From Artemisia argyi (Eukaryota; Streptophyta; Magnoliopsida; Asterales; Asteraceae): DNA of 64,000 nucleotides. The stretch covers positions 258,572,544 to 258,636,543 of the forward strand of contig CM060708.1 of assembly GCA_030686995.1 (NCBI GenBank), given 5' to 3'. Under the pieces are notes generated by a model that made no database searches, was not told where the DNA came from, and saw only the letters and a list, made by a program, of their open reading frames with translations. How positions within the stretch are numbered: the first letter of the stretch is position 1; each line of letters begins with the position of its first letter. Positions 9,491 through 21,035 of this stretch are shown here, piece by piece. Position numbers and translations under genes: made by a program.

Positions 9491-9660
9491 CTCGGGCTAA
9501 ACTATAATCCCACAATGTAAAGCGCACAGGCACAGCACGTCGCCTTTTTATAAGATTGTACCCACGGGCTAACTAAAATTAATAACAGCAAATATGGCAC
9601 AACACGTCGTCTTTTATGTGATTAATACTACGTATTTAATACCCACGGCTAACTATAATC
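9491..9660. repeat. Imperfect short direct repeats in the BAHD upstream region
   Basis: The word GGCTAACTATAATCC (with variants) occurs near 9494, 9566 and 9646. CACAGCACGTCGCCTTTT near 9531 is repeated as CACAACACGTCGTCTTTT near 9598. The repeats lie 260-430 bp upstream of the acyltransferase start and could be regulatory or simply relics of local duplication. Confidence 0.5.
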
Positions 9661-10190
9661 CAAAAGTATTTAGGTATAGGAGCAAAATATGTAGTCACTA
9701 GTCACCATCGTCATACCATCTTTTGTATTCTCTTTTTTGAACACTAGTTGGATACCTTGGCCAAAAAAATATAGTTTTATTGTAAATATAGTGAATGAAT
9801 TGCTAATTCAACTCTCTCATAATTTCATACCCCGCTTAATGAATTCGTTGAACAACACTCCGAATGTATTTCGTTGTATGTGTTTGTTTGGGTTTTTCGT
9901 AACTTTCCCGTGAAATTATTATTCCCGCATATATAAAGATCTCACAATTTTTACCCGTCAAACACTCCCTTAAAAAGTTATAATTTTGACGAATCAAGTT
10001 TGTCTTGATTTGACTAAAGATTAAATTAAAGTTGTAACAATTTGAATCAAAATAAACTCATTAAAAATGTAAAAATTAAAAACTCATAAAAAATATATCA
10101 AAATGGATGTTGAATTAAAGAACACATTTTAAAAAATGTGGTTAAATTATATTATTAAAAAAAATAGATAAAAAGATATTTCAATTTGAA
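9661..10190. other. AT-rich intergenic stretch, nothing recognised
   Basis: Very AT-rich with short A and T runs on both strands. I see no convincing reading frame, TIR pair or RNA gene. Confidence 0.5.
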
Positions 10191-10197
10191 AATAAAG

Positions 10198-10672
10198 GTG
10201 ATTTTTTAGTTGAAAATTGACACATGTCACTCAATAATTGTAGATCCTTATCTTAATTTTTTATAAATCCCACAATTTAAATGTTTTATATAGTTGTATA
10301 AAAGTATAGATAAAAAATAAATAAATTAAATAATATTTCAATTTAAAAACAAAAGTGATTTTTTAGTTAAGAAGTGACACATGTCACTCAATAATTGGAG
10401 TTCCTTATCTTAATTTTTGATAGAGTCCCCAACTTTAATGCTTTATATAGTAGTATAGATCCTTATCTTAATTTTTATGGAGCCCACAATGTAAATGTTT
10501 TATATAGTAATATAGATAAAAAAAAATATATATATATATAGATAAAAAGATATTTTAATTTGAAAATAAAAGTTATTTTTTAGTTGAGAAGTCACTCAAT
10601 AATTGAAGATCCTTATCTTAATTTTTTATAGATCCCACAACTTAAATACTTTATATAGTAGTATAGAATTAT
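10198..10672. repeat. Diverged tandem repeats with Helitron-start-like words
   Basis: TCACTCAATAATTG recurs at 10227, 10384 and 10592. TCCTTATCTTAATTTT recurs four times, near 10245, 10403, 10461 and 10609. Each unit ends in a word like CTTTATATAGTAGTATAGA, whose reverse complement TCTATACTACTATATAAAG resembles the 5' end of plant Helitrons. The array may be tandem Helitron ends or a simple local amplification. Confidence 0.6.
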
Positions 10673-11890
10673 AGATATACCATTTTCAAGATTGATATAC
10701 TTTCAGTGGATGTTTGGTAGCGGCGGATGAAAGAGAGAAATGGAAATGGGTACAATTCTTTTGTTTGGTAGAACCAAGAATATAGAACACGGAGAAATAC
10801 TATATCTTAACTCTCTAGAATTTACCTGCTTTGTATTTCAAAGAATTCACTTTTGTAAAAGAAAATTTCACTTCAAATTCTCCGTGTTCTTTATTAAAGA
10901 ATCCAGTTAGCCTTTTGGAAAAAGGGTAAAAATTGTTACAATCCCATGCAAAGCACATTCCTTCACAAAGTTAAGATCAGGTTCTAAACCCTAGCTGCTA
11001 CAATTCAGGCGATCCTTCCTCTAGCTGCCCCTGGAACTGTTCCTCCACAATTTGTTTTCTGTTGTGACTACTCTTTCACCGTCATCTCCTCCATCATCAT
11101 CTTCTTCTCTATCTTAGCACTCCAGAATTGAGATGCAACTATAGAAACCAATTTTAGAACCCCCAAAAAATTATCACTTGTTGGAAATTAATTTGTTGTA
11201 GATCTTGTACTTGACCAGATGTTGGCTTATCATATGTGTGTGATGATGCAAATTTTTATTATGGTTCAAATCAAATCTATTGTTCCTAGAGGTTTTTGTT
11301 CTTGTTGTTTGTTTATGTTGATAATAACTGTTGGATTTTAATAACATGACAATCATAAATTAAACACATAACATCAAAGTGTTGCGGAAGCGTATAGATC
11401 AAATAACATGTAAATAATTAACCGAATGTAAAAGTATGCGTACCTTTTTTATTCTAGCTAAACAAGAATCAATTCTTCAATTAATCAACAAGATTAACCC
11501 TAATTAGGGTTCATGTGGATTATAAGAATTACTCCTTACCATTTTGTAATTCAATCCAAGATTCAAACAATAGTGTGTTTTTAATCACGTTCTTGTACAC
11601 ACGTACTAATACCAAGTTAATGTAATGCTAGTTATGAAAACACAAAACGATTTATTTGGTTATAATATGCCTTAGAACCCTAGGATAGTTATAGGATGCC
11701 TTAGAACTCTTACCTCAGCCTTAATCATTTTCTTTTAAACATTTTCATTTAAAAAAACCCTAATTTTAGACTAATTGCTATTTGCATGCTATAAGCCCTT
11801 TTCATAAGCCATAAGATGATCTATGTTACTTTAATAAGCTTATATTAGTATTCATATGCTAGTAAAACTTTTTGTTTCATAAAAATACAG
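10673..11890. other. AT-rich intergenic sequence, no gene seen
   Basis: Includes a small duplication of ATGCCTTAGAAC near 11668 and 11697. A segment near 11330-11420 with GTGTTGCGGAAGCG looks retroelement-derived, but I cannot place its ends. No supportable coding region. Confidence 0.4.
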
Positions 11891-13600
11891 CTTACATGAT
11901 TTTAGGACTAGTTTTGCAATAGTTTTCATGTATAGGGATATATATGCTAACTTTCTGAAAATACTAAGTCTAGGGACTATTTTTGACATTTCTTAGAAGT
12001 ACTAAGTATAAGGACCCTTTTTGCAAAGTTCTAAAACCTTAGGATAAAAGTTAATATAATTATAAACTTTTAAGGACTAGTTTTGTTAATGTTAGTAAGT
12101 TAAGGGTATAAATGGTAAATTATGAAAATATAAGGATCATTTCTATCATTTCTCTAAAATATATAAGTATAGGGACTAACATTGAATAATCTAGGAAGTT
12201 AATACTTAGTATATGTAAGTATAGGGTATATTTTGTATATATATAAACTTAGAGGGTAAAAAGTGTCAACTTATAAACTTAGATGTTTAAATGAAGTATT
12301 TACCTAATAAATAAAAGTATTATCTTTTTATATAATATATCACAATAATAGGGAGCTTCATGTGAGGGGTTTCATTTGTGTAGTCGTTTTGACGAGTTTG
12401 TTGGGTTTACGACGTAAAGTGCCTTAACTCCTCAAACGTTTACTACAATATGACCTCTGAATTATGATGGCCCGAACGGTGATACGTTATATTTAAATCT
12501 AGTACTTAATAACTTAACACAATAGTAGGGAGCTTCGTGTGAGGAGTTATATACTTCTAGATTATGATGGCCCGAACGGTATTATGTTGGCAGCATAATA
12601 CAATAGTAGGGAGCTTCATGTGAGGAGTTATACTTCTGAATTACGATGGCCCGAACGGTGTTATGTTATAACTAAATTTAGAAACCCTAAGTGTGATTAC
12701 TTGAAAAACCTAAAAATAATAACTAGGACTTGACATACACACCCACACACTAAACCCTACCCCCATGATACGTGAGTCAGCAGTCTAATCCCTGAGTCAC
12801 TTTTCACATCAATCAGATTTCCTTAAGCACAGGTGAGTTTTCATAGCCTCACTTTCTAAATGCTTTATAAACCCTGTGAGGGGGTTACATGCTTACTTTT
12901 TCTTTAAATCGAATACATGTCTTTTTCTTTGGATATTGCACGAGTGTTACTTTCTGCCACCATTACATAACTAAAATTCATGAACCATAATCACTTGTGC
13001 GGGGGTACCCGAGTGAACGCGAGTATAGTTGATAGATCTATTGGAGTTTGACAACTCCCGTTGATTTACCTCAGCCGGGTAACCAATAAGTACTATACTT
13101 GAAACCTCTAAGGATGAACCTGGACTATTAACGTACTGTTTCATAAGCTTAGTGCAATAACACTCTCTCCCCAGTATTGTACTGATCATACAATACTAAC
13201 ACAAACTGTTTAAATACGGTTTCTACCTACTTTCCATGAGTGTATAACAACGTAGCCCATGCTTTACTAAACTCGTATTCAACTATTTTTAACTAAAACC
13301 TATGAATATCACTCTACCTATAGGTTGACTCTTTAAGCATGTATCCTAGATAACTGAACAACTTATGGCATGGAGTGGCACTGGACTAGGAGGACTTTCA
13401 AACCGGTTATCATTTAAACACAACATTTCACATAGACTTTGGGACCTCTTCTTAATAAAACTCTGATATTTTAATGAATGACAAGTTATTTTATAAAAAC
13501 GTCTCTTTTCGAGTCGTTGTCTATTATTGTGACTATGATTCCATGAGGTAATACCCCAAACCTAACATCCGATGTGGTCTATGAAAATGGGGGTGTTACA
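11890..13600 (+). mobile_element. Probable old Ty3/gypsy LTR (3' end at 13600)
   Basis: The stretch has the style of a long gypsy LTR: repeated phrases like TAGGGACTA with changing tails, a U5-like part with GGTAATACCCCAAACC, and an end GGGGGTGTTACA at 13600, typical of chromovirus LTRs. I did not find the TGTAA... start or a TSD, so the left border is a guess. Confidence 0.4.
12341..12665. repeat. Local tandem repeat (unit ~81 bp, with a longer 178-bp step)
   Basis: GGGAGCTTC(A/G)TGTGAGG starts at 12351, 12528 and 12609, each followed by GATGGCCCGAACGGT (near 12467, 12567 and 12645). Copies two and three are close to each other; the first is longer and more diverged. It lies inside the probable old LTR. 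Confidence 0.7.
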
Positions 13601-15615
13601 TTCTTGTATGTGCTCATTTAACTATTTTGATACCGCCACATACTATATCATAAAATACGTGACATTCTCAACCACCAATTTATGACAATCAAAATTTCAA
13701 ACAATTTTAAAGTTTAAATTATTCTTATTCTTTTAATGTCTAATGCAACTATGCTCTTTAGCATAACTAGTTCACATGGCCATAACAAGGATGAATCCTA
13801 CGATTACTAGTATTGAGTGTCATCTCAATTAAACGAGCATCCTTGTATACAAACAACAATATGCTCTTTAAATATCCGTAAACTTTAATATCTATTGTGT
13901 AATGTTTGACACCTACCAAATTTTCAAATTTGTTCGCTATGACAATTTACATAATAACTTGCCATATTTTTCATACTTAGAATCTAGGAGCAATTCCAGG
14001 CTGAGGAATGTAATTTTAAGTCCAAACATATTCCATTAGAATATTGATTACACAAGTTATCTAATAACTTTCAATTAGATATCAATGTTGTCAAATTATC
14101 TTTTATCAAAGCTTGATATAACAACAACATGATGTACATGAAAAATACTTGTGTCAAACTTAGATTTTATTCATGTACTACATGTCCATTTAGATTTTCT
14201 AAATGATATATCATTTCTAAATTTTCTATTAGATTCATTTTCCGCACATGTTTGTAAACATTTATTTCAAGGTTGTATATTTTATTTCTTAAATCTTTCA
14301 ACTAAAATTTCATTCCCAACTAAGAATTAACGTTTTTCTTATATGGAATGTTACTTCTTATATGTTATACAACATATATGATTTATGAAATTAACATAAT
14401 ACTCCCACTAGCTTTCAGGAATACTTAGGAATTATCTTACTTTAATTATAAATCAAAACTTGGATTTAACCATTAAACATAAGTTTTATTTCCTAGATGC
14501 ATGCATTAATTCATTCATGAATTATTAAATTTTATACACTTCCAAAGGTTATTTGAATTCATAAACTCCTTTCAATTACTTACCATCCTCACTTAAGTAA
14601 TCACTCATGAAAGAGTTTTGACATTCTATTGTCATTTTTCATACCAATGCAAATAAGTATGACAATTATCATCTTTATATATTTAATGTATCTAGGAAAG
14701 AATATTCAATCACAGTTAATTGCTTAAGTGTGATCAATAATCTTGTCATAAAACATGCATTAAATATGTGTACAATATTGTCCATATGATTTCTACAGAA
14801 AGATTTAAACCACTAGGGTTACCTTATCTTTGAAAAAACTCATCTTCATTCTCTAGTCTAACTATTAAGATAAACCAAGTTTCCAAAAAATTGATTATCT
14901 TTATGGACAGCATCTTAACATTCATAGTATGAGTAATTTACCCAATTCAGTATTTGGTAATGCATCATCATGATTATCAGGTTTACCATCCTGTAACTCA
15001 TAATCCTCAGCATGTTAATCAAATATCTGAGATATCCTTGCAGATCTATGAATGAGAATTCCATCATTTTGAGGTTTAACATTTACATGTCTAGCCTCAT
15101 AATGATATTTACTAGTGTATTTCAAAAGATTATGTATCTTGTAATTCTATCTTTTCAAGATCAAAACTCCCACTTGTTTTTAGTAATTAAAAGACTATCT
15201 ATGAATACTAGACAAGTAGAGCAACAATACAATGTTCTCTTTTAGGGACATTACAAAACACATTGACAGTTCCTGACTTTAGTTTGTTAATAACCTACTC
15301 ATAAGCAGTTTAACAATTCAGAACTTTATTTTAAGACTTAATGTGATTCATCACATTCCGTAACTAAATGGTGTCTTATTAATCTTCTAGATTGGAGTCT
15401 TATTAAGCATGTTAAAGTCATACTAAAATTTTCTAACCTTGATATCTTTTGAAAGAAAAGAAAATATAGTTATCTTGAATCAAACAGTATAACAAGAGTT
15501 TGATTTTCCTAACTGACTATACCATAAACATGTGGTATTTCTTAGAATTAATATTGTAAGACAATCTAACAATATGTAAGATAAATATATTCCTTTTAGC
15601 TTACCTATTTACCAA
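13601..15615. other. AT-rich sequence, probably decayed retroelement, no gene seen
   Basis: Long AT-rich DNA with stops in all frames. Words such as ATACTCCCACTAG near 14400 hint at an old copia element, but no motif survives clearly. The last 5 bp, CTAAG (15616-15620), are the target duplicated by the next solo LTR. Confidence 0.4.
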
Positions 15616-15620
15616 CTAAG

Positions 15621-17066
15621 TGATGAGGCGAAAAGTGTACCACTTTTAAGGGGTCATTTAAGCCCAAATTCGTGATTATTTGATCAATTACTGCCCTAAA
15701 TCGTTCCTTTTGTCATTTTAGGTACTTTTGAGGAGAAATCTGAAAAAGGAAGCATTTTGGACGTTTTTTGAGCATAAAAGTGAAGAAAACGGCAAAGTAT
15801 CAAAATCCTTGCTGGGAACATTACCTAACGACGTCAAGGCTTCACATATGATGGCGTCAAGAGTGGCAAAAGAGGTGGAAGTGGAAAATACACGTGACGG
15901 CCCAGAACATTTTTAGTGTAATTGGCCTGGCGGCGTCACCAAGGCCGTCAGGGTCAAAATGCAAGTGACGGCCCAGAGCTTATTTCTACATGAAGGCGTC
16001 AAGACTGGATCTAGGCAATACGAATTTTATATTGGCGGCGAGTTGACGGCGTCAGACCCTACAACGTGACGCCGTCAGGATGTATTATATATATATATTT
16101 TTCCAATTTTTCATTGTAAAAGAGTGGAACATTAGGAGGAACTTTGCCACAAACCCTAGGTCGAATTTTCATCATATTGAAGGGGTTTCAAACCCTTCTT
16201 TCATCCATGTTTGAATAAAGATAAGTCTTCCAATAATCATTCAATATGTCTATGTGTTATTTGATTCTATCTTATGCCTGTCTTTCTTTTAACATGTTAG
16301 GCTAGGTTTTTATTGTGTTTGCTTAGATGTAGTGAAACCTAGATGTTAATTATTGGTTGATTGTTTGTTTATAATTGTTGTGGATGATTGTATTCGATGT
16401 TAGGCTTAAGAAAACTAGCAGACTTCCATTGGTAATTTGCTTGAACGTCTTAATAAACATGATCAGAGGTGTACTACGATTTTTGGTTGTATTTAATGCA
16501 TAAGTGAATTCTAATGATCCCATTTTAGGAGGTTTTAGTCGGCTCGACATAGGAGTGAAGTAGGAGCTTATAGAGTTAGGGAATATTGTACACGGCCCTA
16601 CGACTAGTATTAAGGAATATAACTCGTCATCCATGCAGTTGTAACAAGCTAATCAACCAGTAAAAGATATCTAGGGAGTAATGAAATCTAAGTAAACACA
16701 TCTTCTGTCATTATTGTTTCCACCACATTAGTTTAATTTTGTTTATTTTTATTTTATTTCAATTGCATTTTTAGTTATTTGGGTTAGTTGACTAGCAACT
16801 AATTCCGCCCACTCCTTCAAAACCCGAGATTTTATTAGCTTTCATAAAATATAAAAAATACAAAAAGAATCATCCCTCACCTCTAGATCTAGTTTAGTAG
16901 GCTTTCTAATCCTAGCGACACTATTCCTGAGTTGAAAGATCAATCCCCCGGTACTTGTCACTATACTATACTACAACGATCAGGTACACTGCCTGGCGGG
17001 GATTGCAAGCTTCTCAAGATCCCTTGAGAGGTAAAACCCGTTGTGAGGGCGCAATCCCGTGTATCA
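15621..17066 (+). mobile_element. Solo LTR A of the TR-GAG family, 1446 bp
   Basis: Begins TGATGAGGCG and ends GTGTATCA, flanked by a perfect 5-bp duplication CTAAG (15616-15620 and 17067-17071). A TSD on both sides of one LTR shows that the interior was lost by LTR-LTR recombination. It contains the U3 array of TGACG/CGTCA motifs (15830-16080; exact 11-mers at 16044 and 16067), a TATA tract near 16084-16098, the tRNA-Asp-complementary stretch (16952-16980) and the U5 hairpin (17010-17031). The short reading frames within it are not conserved between family members. Confidence 0.92.
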
Positions 17067-17175
17067 CTAAGTCAACATAATGGTATAATAGTATTTCCAA
17101 GCCAATTGCATGCTTTATAACACAAGTACTTTTGACCAAGTCACTTCATGTCCATGTCTCATTAAAAAAACATAA

Positions 17176-18640
17176 ACTGTTATAATCCCACTATACTTTA
17201 TCAATCATTGATCAACTCAATGACTTATTGTATATGTCTGGTCCTATTATTACTGAGTGGAGTGTTGATGATGGAGATATTGAATTGTCTACGATTGTGG
17301 ACAAGAATAATCAAGTGAAGCTGGTTTCACTTGATCCTTTAGTTAATGATCTGAATGGTTCACATGGGGTTTCTAACAAGTCTCATAGTTCTGATAAGGT
17401 TGATACGAATGCACATGGGGCTGTTGGTATTGAGAAGGTTGGTGTAGATGCTTTGAAACAACCTTCTACATTGTATGCTGGTGTTACCTCTAATGAACCT
17501 AAGAAATACATGTCTAACTTTCGTAGGCTGGAGTGTAGCAATAAATCGAACAGTGTGGATCTTTCTGTACCTATGAAAGTGGTTGAAGAGGTGAACACTA
17601 GGTTTGAGAATACTCTGTATGGGTACTTCCTTGGCCAACGACTTGCTTTTCCTGTTGTCGATTACTATGTACGCAATGCGTGGGCTAAGTTTGGTATACA
17701 GAAGGTAATGATGAATGCAAAGGGGTTCTTTTTCCTTAAGTTTAACTCGAAGAAAGGTGTTGATGATGTTCTTGAAAACGGTCATTGGTTAATTAGAAAT
17801 GTACCTATTATTCTTAAACCATGGACATTGAACACCAACTTGCTTAAAGTGGATTTGACCAACATCCCGGTGCGGGTTAAATTCCATGATGTCCCTCTTG
17901 CTATCTTTTCTAATGATGGTCTTAGTCTGCTTTCCACATTGATTGGTACACCCAAAAGGTTAGATGCTTATACTAGCCAAATGTGCAAGGACTCATGGGG
18001 CCGTAGTAGTTTTTCTAGAAGCATGATTGAAGTGAATTCGGATAAGGTTCTTCGGGATAGCCTCACTGTTGAGATACCTTTACTTGATGGTACGGGGTCG
18101 ACTATTGAGAAGATTCGGGTTGAATACGAGTGGAAACCACCATGTTGTGATAAGTGTAAGATCTTTGGTCATACTCTTATTGATTGTCCTAAAGTTGTTG
18201 TGCCATCTGCTCAGCCTACTATGCCTGTTAATGATGGTTTTAAGACTGTTAATAACAAAAAGAAAGGAAAGCAAGGTGGTCCTACAATCCCGGGTCAAGA
18301 AGGGTTTACTAAACCACTTGTGGGTAAGCAATTTCAGTATCGTCCCAAAAAGACTACTCCTGAACCTAAGAAAGTGGATGGCAATAAGAAGAATGCTTCG
18401 GATGTGGCTAGTTCGAGTGGTACGAAGATCTCTACATCTAACCAGTTTGATTCTTTTAATATGGATGGTACGGATGCTTTGGGTATTCCTACTAATGACA
18501 CTAATAAGGATGTGGATTCTGGTCGTACAATGGAAGTTAATGAGGTTGAGTCTACTAAGATAGGTAATGCATCACAAAAACCTCTTTTGAGTGATTTGAA
18601 AGAGAAGGAATCGGTTGTGGCTCCTAAAACTAGTGATTAA
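17176..18640 (+). mobile_element. LINE (L1-like) 5' portion, host of element H
   Basis: Carries a LINE ORF1 at 17228-18640 and then stops abruptly at LTR sequence of element H. The left border is set by AAAAAAACATAA (17164-17175), which recurs at 62640-62651 after a LINE-like 3' tail on the far side of the nest and could be the LINE's target duplication. ORF2 (endonuclease and RT) is missing, so a deletion has removed it together with the end of the H 3' LTR. Confidence 0.6.
17228..18640 (+). CDS. LINE ORF1 protein (DUF4283-type with zinc knuckle)
   Basis: 470 residues. Residues ~120-260 have the DUF4283 look (LYGYFLGQRLAFPVVDYYVRN, then FFFLKF, then GHWLIRNVPIILKPW), as in ORF1 proteins of plant L1 elements and related nucleic-acid-binding proteins. 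Near residue 309 is a perfect CX2CX4HX4C zinc knuckle, CDKCKIFGHTLIDC. The tail is lysine-rich and low in complexity. In LINEs this protein binds element RNA. The stop at 18640 falls at the junction with the LTR, so the true C-terminus may be lost. A captured cellular gene is unlikely because the paired LINE tail lies at 62458-62639. Confidence 0.75.
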   Translation: MYMSGPIITEWSVDDGDIELSTIVDKNNQVKLVSLDPLVNDLNGSHGVSNKSHSSDKVDTNAHGAVGIEKVGVDALKQPSTLYAGVTSNEPKKYMSNFRRLECSNKSNSVDLSVPMKVVEEVNTRFENTLYGYFLGQRLAFPVVDYYVRNAWAKFGIQKVMMNAKGFFFLKFNSKKGVDDVLENGHWLIRNVPIILKPWTLNTNLLKVDLTNIPVRVKFHDVPLAIFSNDGLSLLSTLIGTPKRLDAYTSQMCKDSWGRSSFSRSMIEVNSDKVLRDSLTVEIPLLDGTGSTIEKIRVEYEWKPPCCDKCKIFGHTLIDCPKVVVPSAQPTMPVNDGFKTVNNKKKGKQGGPTIPGQEGFTKPLVGKQFQYRPKKTTPEPKKVDGNKKNASDVASSSGTKISTSNQFDSFNMDGTDALGIPTNDTNKDVDSGRTMEVNEVESTKIGNASQKPLLSDLKEKESVVAPKTSD

Positions 18641-19826
18641 TTGCTAGTCAACTAACCCAATAACTAAGATGCAATCAAAATAAAATAACAAAAATGTAAA
18701 TTAAACTAATTAAACTAGTGTGGTGTGAACAATAAATGGGAAAATTGTGTTTACTTAGATTTCATTACTCCCTAGATATCTTTTACAGGTTGATAGTTTG
18801 TTACAGTTACGTGGATGACTGGTTATATTCCTTAATACCAATCGTGGGGTGGCGTACGTACTTCCCCATCTCTATAAGCTCCTACTTCACTCCTATGTCG
18901 AGCCTGCAAGAAGCTCCTAACATGTGATCACTAGAATTCGCTCATGCATTAAATACAACCATAAAAACCTAGTACGCATTGGTTCATGTTTCTTAAGACG
19001 TTCAAGCAAGTTACACTATGGAAGTCTGCCAGTTTTCTTAAGCCTAACATCGAAATCATTCATCCGTAACAACTATAAACAAGCAATCAACCCATAATCA
19101 ACATCTAGGTTTCACTACCTCTAAGCAAACACATAAGAGATCTAGCCTAGCATGTTAAAATCAAGACAAGCGTAAGATATATTCAAACAACACATAGACA
19201 TATTGAATGAATTGAAAGGATACTTATCTTAATTGAACATGAAAAGATTCAAGGGGTGAAAACCCTTGAAAATACTGTAAAAATCGTGCTAGGGTTTCTC
19301 CAAGTCGTTCCTAAAATTGTCCTCCTCTTATGAATGAAAATTACAAAACTATATATAGATTTTCCAAGGTGACAGCGTCAAGAAGGAAATTCTGACGCCG
19401 TCAACCCGCCGCCCATAATAAAATTGGATTGCCTAGATCCAGATCTGACGCCGTCAAGAGCATTTTTCCTTTTGGCCGTCACGTGTTAAGGGGCCATGAC
19501 GGCCTATGGTGACGCCGTCATGCCCTAGTGCAAAAACATTCTGGACCGTCATGGACTCTATCCTCTTCACCTCTTGTTTTTTCTCTTGGCGCCGTCATTA
19601 AGAAGCTTGTGACGCCATCAGGTACTGTTCCCAGTAAGGAAAATTAAGACTTTGTCGTTTTCTTCACCTTTATGCTCCAAAAACGTCCAAAATGCTTCCT
19701 TTTCCAGAATTCACTCCAAAAGTACCAAAAATCACAAAAGGAACGATTTAGGGCAATATTTGATCAAATAAATTCAATTCCGGGCTTAAATGACCCCCTA
19801 AAAACGGATCATTTTTCGCCTCATCA
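18641..19826 (-). repeat. 3' LTR of element H, truncated
   Basis: Reads as TR-GAG LTR on the minus strand, with the LTR start (TGATGAGGCG in sense) at 19826. Compared with the 5' LTR at 61099-62457 it lacks the last ~200 bp, including the tRNA-Asp-complementary stretch and hairpin. The motif array is at 19370-19625 and the TATA box CTATATATAG at 19349-19358. The broken end abuts the LINE. Confidence 0.88.
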
Positions 19827-20028
19827 TATACCCTTACACTTGAGATTTGCTTGTCCTCAAGCAAATGCGCTTTTATTCTAGTCAAAATACAAGTTAGGGG
19901 TCATTTAACACTAATATAAAAGTAATTACAACAAATAACCGTTCCACTAAAGACCAAAGATAAGCACGGAGGTCATACATTAGCACCTCACAAATAGTGT
20001 TTAGATACTCACATCTCTCGGGTGTAAT
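19827..20028 (-). mobile_element. Element H internal 3' end
   Basis: The part of H just before its 3' LTR, on the minus strand. It includes the PPT-like AAGTGTAAGGGTATA next to the LTR. It is interrupted after GTAAT (20024-20028), where element C inserted; H sequence resumes at 56444. The same sequence is uninterrupted in element F (30854-31055). Confidence 0.88.
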
Positions 20029-20198
20029 TGATGAGGCGAAAAATGATCCGTTTTTAGGGGGTCATTTAAGCCGGAATTTGAATTTATTTGATCAAATATT
20101 GCCCTAAATCGTTCCTTTTGTGATTTTAGGTACTTTGGGAGTTGTAAGCTTCTCGAGATCCCTCGAGAGGTAAAGCCTGGTGCAATTCCCACGCATCA
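20029..20198 (+). repeat. 5' LTR of element C, internally deleted to 170 bp
   Basis: Holds the first ~120 bp of a TR-GAG LTR and the last ~55 bp (hairpin 20149-20170, end ACGCATCA), joined at ...TTTGGGAG|TTGTAAGC. About 1.2-1.4 kb is missing, including the motif array, the TATA box and the tRNA-Asp-complementary stretch. This copy lacks its own promoter. Confidence 0.9.
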
Positions 20199-20204
20199 AG
20201 TTTT

Positions 20205-20222
20205 TGGCTCCGCTGCCAGGGA
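20205..20222 (+). other. Primer-binding site of element C (tRNA-Asp type)
   Basis: TGGCTCCGCTGCCAGGGA follows the 5' LTR after six bases. It resembles the site complementary to the 3' end of plant tRNA-Asp (TGGCGCCGTTGCCGGGGA), with a few changes. Elements F and H have a closer version with an extra C. Confidence 0.75.
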
Positions 20223-20368
20223 ATAGTTATTGTCTAGGTTAGGATTTCTTTTTATTAGGTCTACTTGCTAGATTCCTTTGTAGTAAGATTTTATTTTTAT
20301 TTTTAGGTTTTCTTTAGTCTATCTTATTTCTTCGTGTTTTTGTTCGTAACTTTTTACCATCCGACATC

Positions 20369-21035
20369 ATGGAAGGTGGTAACATCTTTGAACCCATCAA
20401 CCCACCACAACAAGACCACCCACAAAACCCACCACTAGCTAACCAACCTCTTAGGCCTCGAACCCTAGGAGAGTATTCCCGACCTAGCCACCAAGGCTAT
20501 CAAAACACTATTGAGCTCACCCAAGGAGCCAATGTGTCTCCCTTGCGATCCGACACCATCCGGTTGGTGCAAAGCGGATGTGCATTCCATGGACTTCGTT
20601 TCGAAGTTCCTAATCAACATCTCAAGGACTTCCTTAAAATCGTAGATTCTATAGACCTTGATGTTACAACTAGACAGTCAACCCGATTACGCCTATTCCA
20701 ATTCTCTCTACGTGATCAAGCTAGTCAATGATTTGAACGTTTACCCGCCGGATCTATCACCTCATGGGATGATCTCACCACTCGTTTCCTTGCTCAATTT
20801 TTCCCACCGGGGAGAACTACCAAGCTTAGAAATGATATCTTGATGTTCCAACAACGTCAAGGTGAAACTCTATATGAAGCATGGACTCATTTCAAAGACT
20901 TACTCCAAAAAGTCCTTCATCATGGCATAGATCTTTGGCTCCAAGTCCAAATCTTCTATGGCCATATCGATCTCTCTACAAGGCGAACCATTGACCAATC
21001 GGCCAGTGGCAAGCTACGTGATCTAAGTGCGGAAG
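20369..21035 (+). pseudogene. Element C gag, first part
   Basis: The ATG at 20369 starts MEGGNIFEPINP. Next come SPLRSDTIRLVQSGCAFHGLRF and a retrotransposon-gag block (DFLKIVDSIDLDVTTR, FSLRDQASQ, FLAQFFPPGRTTKLRNDI, LYEAWTHFKDLLQK). A TGA at 20729-20731 replaces the tryptophan codon found in H (cysteine in F). Coding is broken at 21031-21035 by solo LTR D and resumes at 22644. Gag would form the particle. Confidence 0.88.

Noticed and set aside
17360..17785. Minus-strand ORF opposite LINE ORF1
   Set aside because: Shadow frame; the plus-strand frame has the zinc knuckle and domain.
19672..19881. Short ORF recurring at 30699-30908 and in other LTRs
   Set aside because: Covers the LTR start and internal end of TR-GAG elements; repetition follows LTR copying, not coding conservation.
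15621..20198. Solo LTR A and the short LTR of C as the two LTRs of one element
   Set aside because: LTR A has its own TSD CTAAG on both sides, and C pairs with the LTR ending at 56438 through GTAAT.
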